From Pantoea agglomerans (GTDB lineage: Bacteria > Pseudomonadota > Gammaproteobacteria > Enterobacterales > Enterobacteriaceae): 64,000 nt of DNA. The stretch covers positions 868,001 to 932,000 of the forward strand of contig NZ_CP090207.1 in assembly GCF_021397715.1 (NCBI RefSeq). Direction: 5' to 3'. Both the position numbers and the translations under genes were made by a program. Every line of letters begins with the position of its first letter. Within the stretch, counting starts at the first letter, position 1. The notes under the pieces were generated by a model. That model made no database searches. It worked only from the letters and a program-made list of their open reading frames with translations, and was not told the DNA's origin. This document shows positions 29,621 to 38,007 of the stretch, piece after piece.

Positions 29621-30262
29621 ATGGATATCGAAGCTACTTCGTTAACAGGAACGGGTTCAGGTCAGAGGATTATTCGTCACGGTTTGCAGGGACTGACATG
29701 CCTGATGGTCGCCTCTTTACTCTCAGCCGCGCCTGCTGTTCGGGCGCAGGATTTCAGTCAGGTAGACGGTGAGAGCGGCGTCATGCATATCTCCGGTGCG
29801 CTGACCCAGGGGGCCTGCCGTCTGGAAATGCAAAGTGCTGACCAGCATATTGAGCTGGGCACCATCACTACCGGGGATTTCAGCACGGTGGGCCAGCGTG
29901 GCGAGGCGATTCCGTTTCAACTGACTTTGCGTGACTGTTTGCTGAATGGCGGGCGTCAACGGGACGCCAGAACACAGAGTACCGTCTGGGATAGCCGCCA
30001 GCCTGTGGTCTCCGTCTCTTTTGTCGCGCCAGCCGATAATGAATCGCCCGATCTGGTTAAAGTCGCGGGGGCTCAGGGTGTGGGGCTGCGTCTGCTGGAT
30101 AGCCGTCACCAGGATGTGCGTCTGGGCGATCGAAGTGAACCGGTTTTTGTCGCGCCTTATCACGATGTGTTGACCTGGTATGTGGTTCCTGAGCGTACGT
30201 CAGCGCCGCTGGTCGCCGGAGCTTTCACCTCCACCGTTAACTTTCGCCTGAATTATGACTGA
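29621..30262 (+). CDS. minor fimbrial subunit (MrpE-position)
   Basis: A 213-aa pilin-like protein with an extended N-terminal region before a signal-type hydrophobic stretch (LTCLMVASLLSAAPAVRA, cut near residue 44) and a mature part with cysteines in GACRLEM and LRDCLLN. The C-terminus FTSTVNFRLNYD is the normal chaperone-binding strand. It is richer in G+C than its neighbours. The ATG at 29621 has AGGA seven bases upstream; an upstream TTG adds two residues. A 7-bp hairpin (29573-29591) precedes it. It may act as an adaptor subunit. Confidence 0.82.
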   Translation: MDIEATSLTGTGSGQRIIRHGLQGLTCLMVASLLSAAPAVRAQDFSQVDGESGVMHISGALTQGACRLEMQSADQHIELGTITTGDFSTVGQRGEAIPFQLTLRDCLLNGGRQRDARTQSTVWDSRQPVVSVSFVAPADNESPDLVKVAGAQGVGLRLLDSRHQDVRLGDRSEPVFVAPYHDVLTWYVVPERTSAPLVAGAFTSTVNFRLNYD

Positions 30263-30272
30263 GGTTAAAATT

Positions 30273-30809
30273 ATGCCAGTGCCGCAGAGGGTGAGAGCGC
30301 TAATACCATGGCGTCGCATACGCACCTGTTTGAACAGTGTTATTGCGCTTTGTGTATGTCTGTCCGTGGGACCGCTTTACGCGATAGATCCGATTCCGAT
30401 TAAAATAACCGGTACCGTTATCGCCACGGCTGCCTGTAATTTCGGCAGCGATGAAACGGTAGCCGTTGAATTTGGTGATGTTTATATTAATCAAATCAGC
30501 GGCGACTTTTATAAAAAGCCCGTTCCTTACACCTTAACCTGCCAGGGCGATTCTGCGGGTAAAACCATCAGCATGCAGTGGGTTGCCAATGCAGCTGCAT
30601 TTGACAGTCAGTTAACAACCACCGATGTTTCCGGGCTGGGGATTAAGTTATTGCAGAATAATAGCCAGGTGAGTCCTAATGCCTGGTTTACCATTGACGC
30701 AAACTCTCCCCCTTCGCTGGATGTTGTTCTGGTTAAACAATCAGGTGCTTCTTTTAGCAGTGGGCAGGAATTTAATGCATCAGCAACGCTTAAAGTGGCT
30801 TATCAATAA
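30273..30809 (+). CDS. minor fimbrial subunit (MrpF-like)
   Basis: A 178-aa pilin-family protein. After a basic, hydrophobic leader (cut near PLYA) the mature part starts DPIPIKITGTVIATAACNF, with the second cysteine in LTCQGD, and ends SATLKVAYQ. GDVYINQISGDFYKKPVPYTL is shared in pattern with the next gene, so the two are probably paralogues. The ATG at 30273 has GAGG eight bases upstream; the ATG at 30255 inside the preceding gene is less likely. Fibrillum or adaptor subunit. Confidence 0.83.
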   Translation: MPVPQRVRALIPWRRIRTCLNSVIALCVCLSVGPLYAIDPIPIKITGTVIATAACNFGSDETVAVEFGDVYINQISGDFYKKPVPYTLTCQGDSAGKTISMQWVANAAAFDSQLTTTDVSGLGIKLLQNNSQVSPNAWFTIDANSPPSLDVVLVKQSGASFSSGQEFNASATLKVAYQ

Positions 30810-30821
30810 GGAAGAATAAAG

Positions 30822-31334
30822 ATGAAAGCCAGGCAACATTCTCTGCTCGGCATGAAGCTTCTTGCTGCTTTGCCGCTTCTGTTTCTTTTTAGCGTCGAAA
30901 CATATGCAGACCAGACGGGTGATACGGTCAATGTCACTATTCACGGCACGTTAAAACGCCAGCCCTGCCATATCAGCAATGATGAGAATATCGCCATTGA
31001 ATTTGGCAACGTCGGGATCAATAAAATTGATGGCGAACGTTATAAGCAGCCAATCAGTTACACGCTGGAATGCGAAGATCCGGATGCCGCGGCAACGTTG
31101 AATATGACGCTGAAAGGGACGCAGACTGACTATAACACCGGCGCAATTACCACCACCATACCGGGGCTGGGTATTGAAATTCTGCAAAATGGGGCGCCGG
31201 TTAAGATCAATGAATCCTTTGTGATTGACTATAACAATCCTCCCACTCTGGAAGCGGTTCCGGTCTCTTCCGGCGCGGCATTAACGGAAGGCGCGTTTAG
31301 TGCGACGGCAACGTTACTGGCGGAGTATGAATAA
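30822..31334 (+). CDS. minor fimbrial subunit (paralogue of preceding gene)
   Basis: A 170-aa pilin with a signal peptide of about 29 residues (cut after TYA), cysteines in RQPCHIS and LECEDP and C-terminus TATLLAEYE. IEFGNVGINKIDGERYKQPISYTLEC repeats the pattern of the preceding subunit. AAGGAAG is upstream of its ATG, and its stop overlaps the next ATG by one base, so translation is coupled. Confidence 0.85.
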   Translation: MKARQHSLLGMKLLAALPLLFLFSVETYADQTGDTVNVTIHGTLKRQPCHISNDENIAIEFGNVGINKIDGERYKQPISYTLECEDPDAAATLNMTLKGTQTDYNTGAITTTIPGLGIEILQNGAPVKINESFVIDYNNPPTLEAVPVSSGAALTEGAFSATATLLAEYE

Positions 31335-31894
31335 TGTCAGAATATAAAAAAATCGAAATCATTAACTTTTTTTTAGTCGCTAATCTGATTGTTATTATGC
31401 TTTTACTGCTGTTATTACAGGTGAAGGCCCATGCAGTGACGGATAATCTTCGGTTTTCGGGTAATCTTGTCGCGGAACCCTGCGTACTTGATCCGACAAC
31501 AGAAAATATAGAACTCGATTTCGGTACCATTATTGATAAATATCTCTATATCAATCAGCGCGTTCACAGCCAGCCTTTTACGGTGCGTTTGCTGGAGTGC
31601 GATTTATCGCTGGGCAATACTGTGAGTTTAACCTTCAGCGGAACTGCGGACAGCGAATTAACCGATATGCTGGCGATAACCGGTTCGGCCAGCGGTATCG
31701 CGATTGGGCTGGAAACTACCAGCGGTATTGCGCTGCCGTTTAATAAAGCGACACCCATGTATGCATTGACGTCGGGCACCACCGAACTGGTATTTAATGG
31801 TTATGTTCAGGGCAAGCCAACGGCGATTCAAAATCATTCTATTGGCCGGGGCGAGTTTAACGCGATAGCGACTTTTACCCTCAATTATGAATAA
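31334..31894 (+). CDS. minor fimbrial subunit (MrpG-position)
   Basis: A 186-aa pilin-family protein with a long hydrophobic leader (about residues 10-32, cut after KAHA), cysteines in AEPCVLD and LLECDLS and C-terminus NAIATFTLNYE. It sits just before the adhesin, where MR/P and Pap operons encode the subunit that links tip adhesin to fibrillum. An 84-bp or longer gap separates it from the adhesin start. Confidence 0.85.
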   Translation: MSEYKKIEIINFFLVANLIVIMLLLLLLQVKAHAVTDNLRFSGNLVAEPCVLDPTTENIELDFGTIIDKYLYINQRVHSQPFTVRLLECDLSLGNTVSLTFSGTADSELTDMLAITGSASGIAIGLETTSGIALPFNKATPMYALTSGTTELVFNGYVQGKPTAIQNHSIGRGEFNAIATFTLNYE

Positions 31895-32002
31895 GCGCAG
31901 CCAGAGACTGAAACGAGTTTGTTGCTATTTATAAATCAGAAATGCGAATAACTGAATCGCGGAATAGGGTATGAGTGCGTGGTAACACAGCATTTTAGCG
32001 AG

Positions 32003-32956
32003 ATGAAAATAATGAAGAAATTATCGAAGATAGCCAGTCTGATATTGAGTAAAACCGTGCTATCCGCGTTGGTTATCTGGCTCTGGTCGGCCAGCTGTAG
32101 CGCTTATGATTTTAGTGTGACCTGTTACGGTGACAATGGACTGTGCGGACCGGGCGTTAATTTTACCTTAACCAAAATCAGTACTGCACACGATGCCGTG
32201 CCTTTGCCGTTAACCCCCACTAGTATTCAATTTTATCTGGCAAACTGCCCTTCCGATACCAGTTGCACTAAATTGGTTGGCCCTTTCTATGATAGAACGT
32301 CCCCCATGTCTGCATGGGAAGATAAAAACTGGGGAACCTACGCGACTAAGTTCCTCTCGGCTAACAACATTCTTAATGGTGCTATTACAGGGGGTATTAA
32401 TGCTGGCACGGGTGATGTATGGAACCCTAATGCCTATAAAAATCTTTGCTTTAGTATCACGGGTGTAAATTTCAGTACTAGCTGGGCAATCTGGGGGATA
32501 AATTATAGTTATCCAATGGGCACCGTGATGTGTTCAGTACCGATTAACCGGGTTGTGGCTGATACCTGTAGCGTCTCAACACCCAGCATCGACGTCGCTT
32601 TTGGTCAGCTTGAACGGTCAGAAATTAGTACAACGCTGCCTGCGAGTAACGATGTGAGCAAAACCCTGACGCTCAATTGCAGTGGCACCAGCGTTCACAA
32701 CTTTTCGCTGAAGCTGAATATGACCCCGGTGTCGTGGTCAAACTCACAAATCACTACCAGTAACAGTGCGCTGGGTATCAGCGTATCGAAAGATAGCACC
32801 GTGCTGAATAACGGCTCTTCTTTCGACATGAGTGTGGCCGGGTCGGGCACCGCGGGGCTGGTCTTCAGCGTCTTGAGAAATCCTTCGTTGCCCAGCAGCA
32901 GCATTGCTACCGGCGACTTTACCGCTTCTGCAACGCTGGTTGTCACCGAACAGTAA
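32003..32956 (+). CDS. two-domain fimbrial tip adhesin (MrpH-position)
   Basis: About 317 aa. The signal peptide ends near WSASCSA; the mature N-terminal domain (to about residue 180) has six cysteines (VTCYG, LCGPG, ANCPS, SCTKL, NLCFS, VMCSV), enough for three disulfides, and is rich in Trp and Asn; it is the probable receptor-binding domain. The C-terminal half is a normal pilin domain (cysteines in DTCSVS and LNCSG) ending ATLVVTEQ. I do not recognise the binding domain or its ligand. The start is uncertain: ATG 32003, ATG 32012 or GTG 31979 are all in frame. Confidence 0.8.
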   Translation: MKIMKKLSKIASLILSKTVLSALVIWLWSASCSAYDFSVTCYGDNGLCGPGVNFTLTKISTAHDAVPLPLTPTSIQFYLANCPSDTSCTKLVGPFYDRTSPMSAWEDKNWGTYATKFLSANNILNGAITGGINAGTGDVWNPNAYKNLCFSITGVNFSTSWAIWGINYSYPMGTVMCSVPINRVVADTCSVSTPSIDVAFGQLERSEISTTLPASNDVSKTLTLNCSGTSVHNFSLKLNMTPVSWSNSQITTSNSALGISVSKDSTVLNNGSSFDMSVAGSGTAGLVFSVLRNPSLPSSSIATGDFTASATLVVTEQ

Positions 32957-32969
32957 GGTTTCTAGCCCT

Positions 32970-33010
32970 AAAAAAGGGTCTGATGCTCAGGTTTCCCGGC
33001 ATCAGACCCT
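32970..33010 (-). terminator. terminator between adhesin and protease genes
   Basis: A 12-bp perfect stem (32975-32986 with 32999-33010) lies between converging genes. Six A residues at 32970-32975 give a U-run for minus-strand transcripts, so it is a canonical terminator for the protease gene and probably also stops the fimbrial operon. Confidence 0.88.
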
Positions 33011-33053
33011 GATTAAAATATCTCTCCGCTGAGGCGCTGACCTCACCCACTCC

Positions 33054-33680
33054 TCAGGTTTTAATCGCCTGATCCAGCCATTGCTGAAAACGCGCATAGG
33101 GCACGTAGAGCGCAACATTCTTATACAGCGTCTTGCCGCTGGTATTGTCATTAATGCGATCGCTATAGCCGATGATCACGCCCGCCAGCGTATCGTCAGA
33201 GGCGTTATAGACCGCGCCGCCCGACATCCCTTTCACCACTCCGGCATTGGCCGCCACCACCACACAGTCCGCTTTGTTCCAGCTGTTTGCCAGCGTGGTA
33301 TTAATCAGGTTCTGTCCGCTGGAGCTGACCGGCATCGCCGAAATAAAACTGTAGCCATAGAGATTCACCTGATCGCCGATATGGCTGTTGCGAAAGCTGG
33401 GCGGCAGGCTGGCTTCGCTGTTTTTGTGGTAGACCACCGCCAGATCGCATTGCGGATGCCAGGACTTGACCCGATAGAGCGAAAACTTCGCTACGTGCGC
33501 GGCGGTCAGGCTGTACTCCGACGTCAGCGGAATGGTGGTGCCCAGCGTGCCTAATCCCAGCACGGTTGGAATACCGGTCACGGTCATATCGACCCGCTTT
33601 TCGGCCTCTTTACTGTACTCATAGTGACCCACCGAGCAGCCGGTTAAGGCAAATATCATCAGGGCAATAAGCCGTTGCAT
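33054..33680 (-). CDS. trypsin-like serine protease, predicted lipoprotein
   Basis: A 208-aa protein with a lipobox (ALTGC, cysteine near residue 15) and a chymotrypsin-fold domain. The catalytic triad is readable: His in LTAAHVAK, Asp in QCDLAVVY and Ser in GMSGGAVYN. It is shorter than DegP-type proteases and has no PDZ domain. GGGGAGA precedes the ATG. It converges on the fimbrial operon, but no functional link is shown. Its substrate is unknown; a role in envelope stress or processing of surface proteins is conceivable. Confidence 0.83.
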   Translation of the reverse strand: MQRLIALMIFALTGCSVGHYEYSKEAEKRVDMTVTGIPTVLGLGTLGTTIPLTSEYSLTAAHVAKFSLYRVKSWHPQCDLAVVYHKNSEASLPPSFRNSHIGDQVNLYGYSFISAMPVSSSGQNLINTTLANSWNKADCVVVAANAGVVKGMSGGAVYNASDDTLAGVIIGYSDRINDNTSGKTLYKNVALYVPYARFQQWLDQAIKT

Positions 33681-34047
33681 TCTTTCTCCCCGCGTCAGAA
33701 TGAGTTCACACCAGCTGGCGTTTCATAATGGGGTTATCGGCAACGCTGAAATTTTATTTATTGCAGACACATTAAAAAGCGTAACCGGTGACAGGCAAAT
33801 GACAACCCTTGCTGGGCTGTGGTGGCAAAATCGGGCGTTTTTGGTTGCGCTGCGGATGACAACATCCTGCAGCGACGGCAGATATTATTGCGGCGATAGC
33901 AATAATCCTTTGCCGCCAGGGGACTATGTGGTGTTCAGCGGCTGTGCTGTAATAGCCCGCGTGACGCAGATCAAATATTAATAAGCGTCGACTGAGCCAC
34001 GGCTTCGCGCGGTTCACCTGCATTTTCATCGTATTGGGAGAAATGTT
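33681..34047 (+). other. intergenic region between protease and MFS genes
   Basis: This 367-bp gap holds the divergent promoters. Two weak overlapping frames exist on opposite strands (33700-33981 plus, 33772-34029 minus), but neither has a ribosome site or recognisable domain. GGGAG precedes the MFS ATG at 34048. Confidence 0.4.
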
Positions 34048-35211
34048 ATGCCTGTAGCGTTACTGGCGCTGGCGCTGAGTGCGTTCGCCATCGGCACCAC
34101 CGAGTTTGTCATTATGGGCCTGCTGCCGGATGTGGCAGGCGATCTTCAGGTGTCGATTCCGTCAGCAGGCTGGTTAATCAGCGGGTATGCGTTAGGCGTC
34201 GCGATTGGCGCACCGATTATGGCGCTGCTGACCGCCCGGCTGCCGCGTAAAAAAACGCTGATGCTGTTAATGGTGATCTTCATCGTAGGCAATCTGCTGT
34301 GTGCGCTGGCCTACAACTATAACCTGCTGATGCTGGCACGTATCGTGACCGCGCTGTGCCACGGCGCCTTCTTTGGCATTGGTGCCGTGGTGGCGGCCAG
34401 TCTGGTGGCGCCGGAACGTCAGGCGTCTGCCGTGGCTCTGATGTTTACCGGGCTGACGCTGGCTAACGTACTGGGCGTGCCATTGGGCACCTGGTTTGGT
34501 CAGCTGTTCGGCTGGCGCGCGACCTTCTGGGGCGTGGCGGTTATCGGCGTGCTGGCTTTCATCGCCCTGATTGTCAGCCTGCCAGATAACAAACAGGAAA
34601 AACCGGTCGATCTCGCCAGTGAAGTGAGCGCGCTGGCTAACGGTAAACTGTGGCTGTCGCTGCTGATGACGGTATTTTTTGCCGCGGCGATGTTTGCGCT
34701 GTTCAGCTATATCGCGCCGCTGCTGTTAGAAGTGACCGGGATCAGCGATCGCGGCGTCAGCTGGACGCTGTTCCTGATTGGCGCGGGCCTGACGGTCGGC
34801 AATATTCTGGGCGGTAAAATGGCGGACTGGAAAGTCTCCTTCAGCCTGATCCTCAGCTTCTCCCTGATTGCGATTTTCTCGCTGCTGTTCAGCTGGACCA
34901 GCCACGCGCTGTGGCTGGCAGAGATCACCCTGTTCCTGTGGGCGATGGCAACCTTTGCCACCGTGCCAGGCCTGCAGATTAACGTGGTGCGTCACGGTAA
35001 AGAGGCCCCGAATCTGGTCTCGACCCTGAATATTTCCGCGTTCAACGTCGGTAATGCGCTGGGTGCGTGGGTCGGCGGGGCGGTGATTGGCCGGGGTTAC
35101 GGCCTGACGGCGGTACCGGTTGCCGCCGCGGCGCTGGCGGTGATCGGTCTGCTGGTCTGCCTGATCACCTTCCGCAAATCGGGTGGCGCGGCTTCTGCGG
35201 TGCGCGCTTAA
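34048..35211 (+). CDS. MFS transporter of the DHA1 family (YdhP-like)
   Basis: A 387-aa inner-membrane carrier with 12 predicted helices. GTTEFVIMGLLPDVA in the first helix, GYALGVAIGAPIMALL and FNVGNALGAWVGG are typical of the AraJ/YdhP/PbuE branch of DHA1 exporters. Such proteins expel arabinose, purines or drugs; the cargo here cannot be read from sequence. It ends tail-to-tail with lysR so tightly that their stop codons share the bases TTAA. Confidence 0.85.
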   Translation: MPVALLALALSAFAIGTTEFVIMGLLPDVAGDLQVSIPSAGWLISGYALGVAIGAPIMALLTARLPRKKTLMLLMVIFIVGNLLCALAYNYNLLMLARIVTALCHGAFFGIGAVVAASLVAPERQASAVALMFTGLTLANVLGVPLGTWFGQLFGWRATFWGVAVIGVLAFIALIVSLPDNKQEKPVDLASEVSALANGKLWLSLLMTVFFAAAMFALFSYIAPLLLEVTGISDRGVSWTLFLIGAGLTVGNILGGKMADWKVSFSLILSFSLIAIFSLLFSWTSHALWLAEITLFLWAMATFATVPGLQINVVRHGKEAPNLVSTLNISAFNVGNALGAWVGGAVIGRGYGLTAVPVAAAALAVIGLLVCLITFRKSGGAASAVRA

Positions 35212-36128
35212 ACCAGGCGTGCGGCGATGCGCGCCGGAAAGTCAGCCACCTGTTGTTGCAGATGGCTGACGAACGCATCGACCAGCGCCGAGGCAGGGCG
35301 GTGATGCGGCCGGACCAGGCTAACGGTAAAGGGCACCGACACGCTGAACCGCCGCATCACCACACCGCTGTCGGCATAATCGAGCGCCGTCAGCGGATTG
35401 ACGATTGAAATGCCGACTCCCGCTCTGACCATAGCGCACACCGACGCGGCGCTGTGGGTTTCCAGCACCAGACGACGATCCACCTCCTGTTCATGAAACA
35501 GCGCATCAAGCAGCTGGCGATAACTGTCGGTGCGCGACAGACTGACATAATTCTCACCGGCAAAATCCTGCGGCGTCAGTACGGCACGCTGACTCAGAGG
35601 ATGCTGCTGCGGCAACACACAGACCTCATCGCAGGTTAACAGCGCATAACGATCGGTACCGGCCGGTGCATGCTGGGTTTCGGTTAAACCGAGGTCATAG
35701 CGCTGCGCCGACAGCCACTCCTCCAGCAGCGGCGACTCCTGCGGGATCACATTCAGACTGACATCCGGATAGCGCTGCAAAAAAGGCTGACACAGCGGTG
35801 GCAGCAGCGACTGCGAAAACACCGGTAAACAGGCAACCGAAAGCTCGCCCTGACGAAACTGCCGCAGGTTATCCGCCGCCTCCATGATGCGATCCAGCCC
35901 ATACCAGGAACGCTGCACTTCCTCAAACAGCCGCAGCCCCTGCACCGTTGGTTGCAGACGTCCGCGCACCCGGCCAAACAGCTGCAGTCCGAGCTGCTGC
36001 TCCAGCCGCGCCAGCTCCCGGCTCACCGTCGGCTGCGAGGTGTGCAGCAGCGTCGCGGCCTGCGTCAGGTTACCGCTGGTCATCACCGCGTGAAAAATTT
36101 CAATGTGTCGCCAGTTGATGTTCGCCAC
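35208..36128 (-). CDS. lysR: LysR, activator of lysA
   Basis: Founding member of the LysR family; it activates the divergent lysA when diaminopimelate is high and lysine low. The HTH is near residues 18-40 (GNLTQAATLLHTSQPTVSRELA), with the LysR effector domain behind it (ETHSAASVCAMVRAGVGISIVNP is near identical to E. coli). I chose the GTG at 36128 (306 aa, GGGA five bases upstream); the TTG at 36146 is the alternative. It is divergent from lysA with a 102-bp gap holding the shared control region. Confidence 0.94.
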   Translation of the reverse strand: MANINWRHIEIFHAVMTSGNLTQAATLLHTSQPTVSRELARLEQQLGLQLFGRVRGRLQPTVQGLRLFEEVQRSWYGLDRIMEAADNLRQFRQGELSVACLPVFSQSLLPPLCQPFLQRYPDVSLNVIPQESPLLEEWLSAQRYDLGLTETQHAPAGTDRYALLTCDEVCVLPQQHPLSQRAVLTPQDFAGENYVSLSRTDSYRQLLDALFHEQEVDRRLVLETHSAASVCAMVRAGVGISIVNPLTALDYADSGVVMRRFSVSVPFTVSLVRPHHRPASALVDAFVSHLQQQVADFPARIAARLV

Positions 36129-36230
36129 ACTGCCATCCCATATCAATTATGCATAGATGCTATTAAAACAGATATTTTTCGCTATAGCACGATTCTGGCT
36201 TAATGGGGTTATCGCCACAGGAGAATCCTT

Positions 36231-37487
36231 ATGCCCCGTTCCTTACAGACCACTGAAACCGCGCTCAACGCCACTAACCTGCTGCCGCTGGCACGCCGCT
36301 ATGCGGGGCCGTTCTGGGCCTACGATGCCGAAATCATTCAGGCGCGCATCACCCAGTTGCAGGCGTTTGATGTGGTGCGCTTTGCCCAGAAATCCTGCTC
36401 AAATATCCATATCCTGCGCCTGATGCGGGCGGCGGGCGTTAAGGTTGATTCGGTCTCGCTGGGCGAAATAGAACGTGCGCTGGTGGCGGGATACCAGCCG
36501 GGTGGTGACGAGATCGTGTTTACTGCTGACCTGTTTGATCAGCCCACGCTGGCGCGGATTGCGGCGCTGAAGGTGCCGGTTAATGCCGGTTCCGTCGATA
36601 TGCTGCATCAGCTGGGGGCTGTCTCGCCGGGCCATGCGGTATGGCTGCGGGTTAACCCCGGTTTCGGCCACGGCCACAGTCAGAAAACCAATACCGGCGG
36701 TGAAAACAGCAAGCACGGTATCTGGCACGGGGATCTGGCCTTAGCGCTGGCGGCAATCCAGCAATATGGCCTGCGACTGGTGGGCATTCATATGCATATC
36801 GGTTCCGGCGTTGATTACGCCCATCTGCAACAGGTATGTGATGCGATGGTCAGTCTGGTGGTGGAGTTCGGTCAGGATCTGACCGCGATCTCAGCGGGCG
36901 GCGGATTGTCGATTCCCTATCGCTACGGTGAAGAGGCGATCGATACCGATCACTATTTTGGTTTGTGGGATGCCGCGCGCCAGCGTATTGCGCAGCACCT
37001 GGGTCATGACGTCAAACTGGAAATTGAGCCGGGTCGTTTCCTGGTGGCCGAGTCGGGCGTGCTGGTGTCGCAGGTGAGGGCGGTGAAAGAGATGGGCAGC
37101 CGTCACTTTGTGCTGGTCGACGCCGGTTTCAGTGATTTAATGCGCCCGTCGATGTACGGCAGCTATCACCATATCTCGCTGATGGCGGGCGATGAGCGGG
37201 CGATTGATGAGCAGCAGACTATCGACACGGTGGTCGCCGGTCCACTGTGCGAATCGGGCGATGTCTTTACCCAGCTGGAAGGCGGCAAAGTCGATACCCG
37301 TGCTATTCCGGCGGCGCAGGTCGGCGATTATCTGGTGTTTCATGACACCGGCGCGTATGGCGCGTCGATGTCATCCAATTACAACAGCCGTCCCCTGATC
37401 CCGGAAGTGCTGTTCGAACAGGGGCAACCGCGCGAGATCCGCCGCGCGCAGACCATCCAGGAATTACTGGCGCTGGAAGAGGTCTGA
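36231..37487 (+). CDS. lysA: diaminopimelate decarboxylase
   Basis: PLP enzyme of the alanine-racemase-like fold that makes lysine from meso-diaminopimelate, the last step of lysine synthesis. At 418 aa the PLP lysine is K54 in FAQKSCSN; HIGSG and EPGRFLVAES line the cofactor site and the catalytic cysteine is in GPLCESGD. AGGAG precedes the ATG. It is divergent from its activator LysR. Confidence 0.96.
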   Translation: MPRSLQTTETALNATNLLPLARRYAGPFWAYDAEIIQARITQLQAFDVVRFAQKSCSNIHILRLMRAAGVKVDSVSLGEIERALVAGYQPGGDEIVFTADLFDQPTLARIAALKVPVNAGSVDMLHQLGAVSPGHAVWLRVNPGFGHGHSQKTNTGGENSKHGIWHGDLALALAAIQQYGLRLVGIHMHIGSGVDYAHLQQVCDAMVSLVVEFGQDLTAISAGGGLSIPYRYGEEAIDTDHYFGLWDAARQRIAQHLGHDVKLEIEPGRFLVAESGVLVSQVRAVKEMGSRHFVLVDAGFSDLMRPSMYGSYHHISLMAGDERAIDEQQTIDTVVAGPLCESGDVFTQLEGGKVDTRAIPAAQVGDYLVFHDTGAYGASMSSNYNSRPLIPEVLFEQGQPREIRRAQTIQELLALEEV

Positions 37488-37493
37488 CCGGCC

Positions 37494-37518
37494 GCACAGG
37501 CGGCAGCAAAGGCCGCCT
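37494..37518. terminator. hairpin between convergent lysA and PTS EIIA
   Basis: ACAGGCGGC (37494-37502) pairs perfectly with GCCGCCTGT (37510-37518) in the 32-bp gap between the two stops. It has no T-run but probably serves both genes. Confidence 0.6.
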
Positions 37519-37519
37519 G

Positions 37520-37828
37520 TCAGTTAAACAGCTCTTTACGCAGCATCACCATCTCCTCCGCCAGATCGCGACACAACATCGCATTCATTAAATGATCCTG
37601 TGCATGCACCAGGATCAGCGTCACCGGTAACTTGCCGCTGCCTTCATCCGCGCCAATCAACTGCGTCTGAACCTTATGCGCTTCTTTTGCTGCGGCATCG
37701 GAGGCGGCCAGCGCCGCGTCGGCACCTGACCAGTCACGCTGGCGAGCGCACTGGATCGCCATCATCGCTGACGATCGGGCTTCCCCGGCATTGATCAGCA
37801 ATTCCATCATGGTTTGTTCGAAATCCAT
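37520..37828 (-). CDS. PTS EIIA component, lactose/cellobiose family
   Basis: A 102-aa cytoplasmic phosphocarrier that takes phosphate from HPr and passes it to EIIB. It has the three-helix LacA/ChbA pattern with the phospho-histidine in LVHAQDHLM near residue 76. GGAGG lies four bases before the ATG at 37828; the open frame continues upstream through the operators and is not coding there. It is transcribed away from the EIIC gene across a region with four operator-like sites, unlike chb and cel operons where A, B and C are usually collinear. Confidence 0.92.
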   Translation of the reverse strand: MDFEQTMMELLINAGEARSSAMMAIQCARQRDWSGADAALAASDAAAKEAHKVQTQLIGADEGSGKLPVTLILVHAQDHLMNAMLCRDLAEEMVMLRKELFN

Positions 37829-37842
37829 ACGACCTCCGTTAT

Positions 37843-37982
37843 TGGTATGCCAAATTGGCTTTTTTAATCTTACTGGAATGCCAAAAAACGTTTCCGGGAG
37901 CTTTGTCACAGAAAGAAACGGGGATAATCGTCATTTTGGTATGCCACTAACAGGGAAGATAGCCACGACTACTGGAATGCCA
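37843..37982. promoter_or_regulatory. four TGGWATGCCA operator-like sites in the divergent PTS promoter
   Basis: Exact decamers: TGGTATGCCA at 37843-37852 and 37937-37946; TGGAATGCCA at 37874-37883 and 37973-37982. They alternate T and A at the fourth base. The first has the wider context ATTGGTATGCCAAAT, close to the ATTGGTATACCAAT-type operators of UxuR/ExuR GntR regulators. A UxuR-like regulator is encoded at 41219, so these are its probable operators, controlling both EIIA and the EIIC operon. The last site ends 25 bp before the EIIC ATG. Confidence 0.8.
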
Positions 37983-38007
37983 ATCTTACATCTCTGAGGG
38001 TTGACCC

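Noticed and set aside
29554..29772. 72-codon frame overlapping the chaperone end and next pilin
   Set aside because: The pilin frame (29621-30262) has a signal peptide, cysteine pair and chaperone-binding C-terminus; this one has nothing comparable.
33700..33981. 93-codon plus-strand frame (and an 85-codon minus-strand frame) before the YdhP-like gene
   Set aside because: Both overlap each other, lack ribosome sites and show no known domain; one could be real but I cannot support it.
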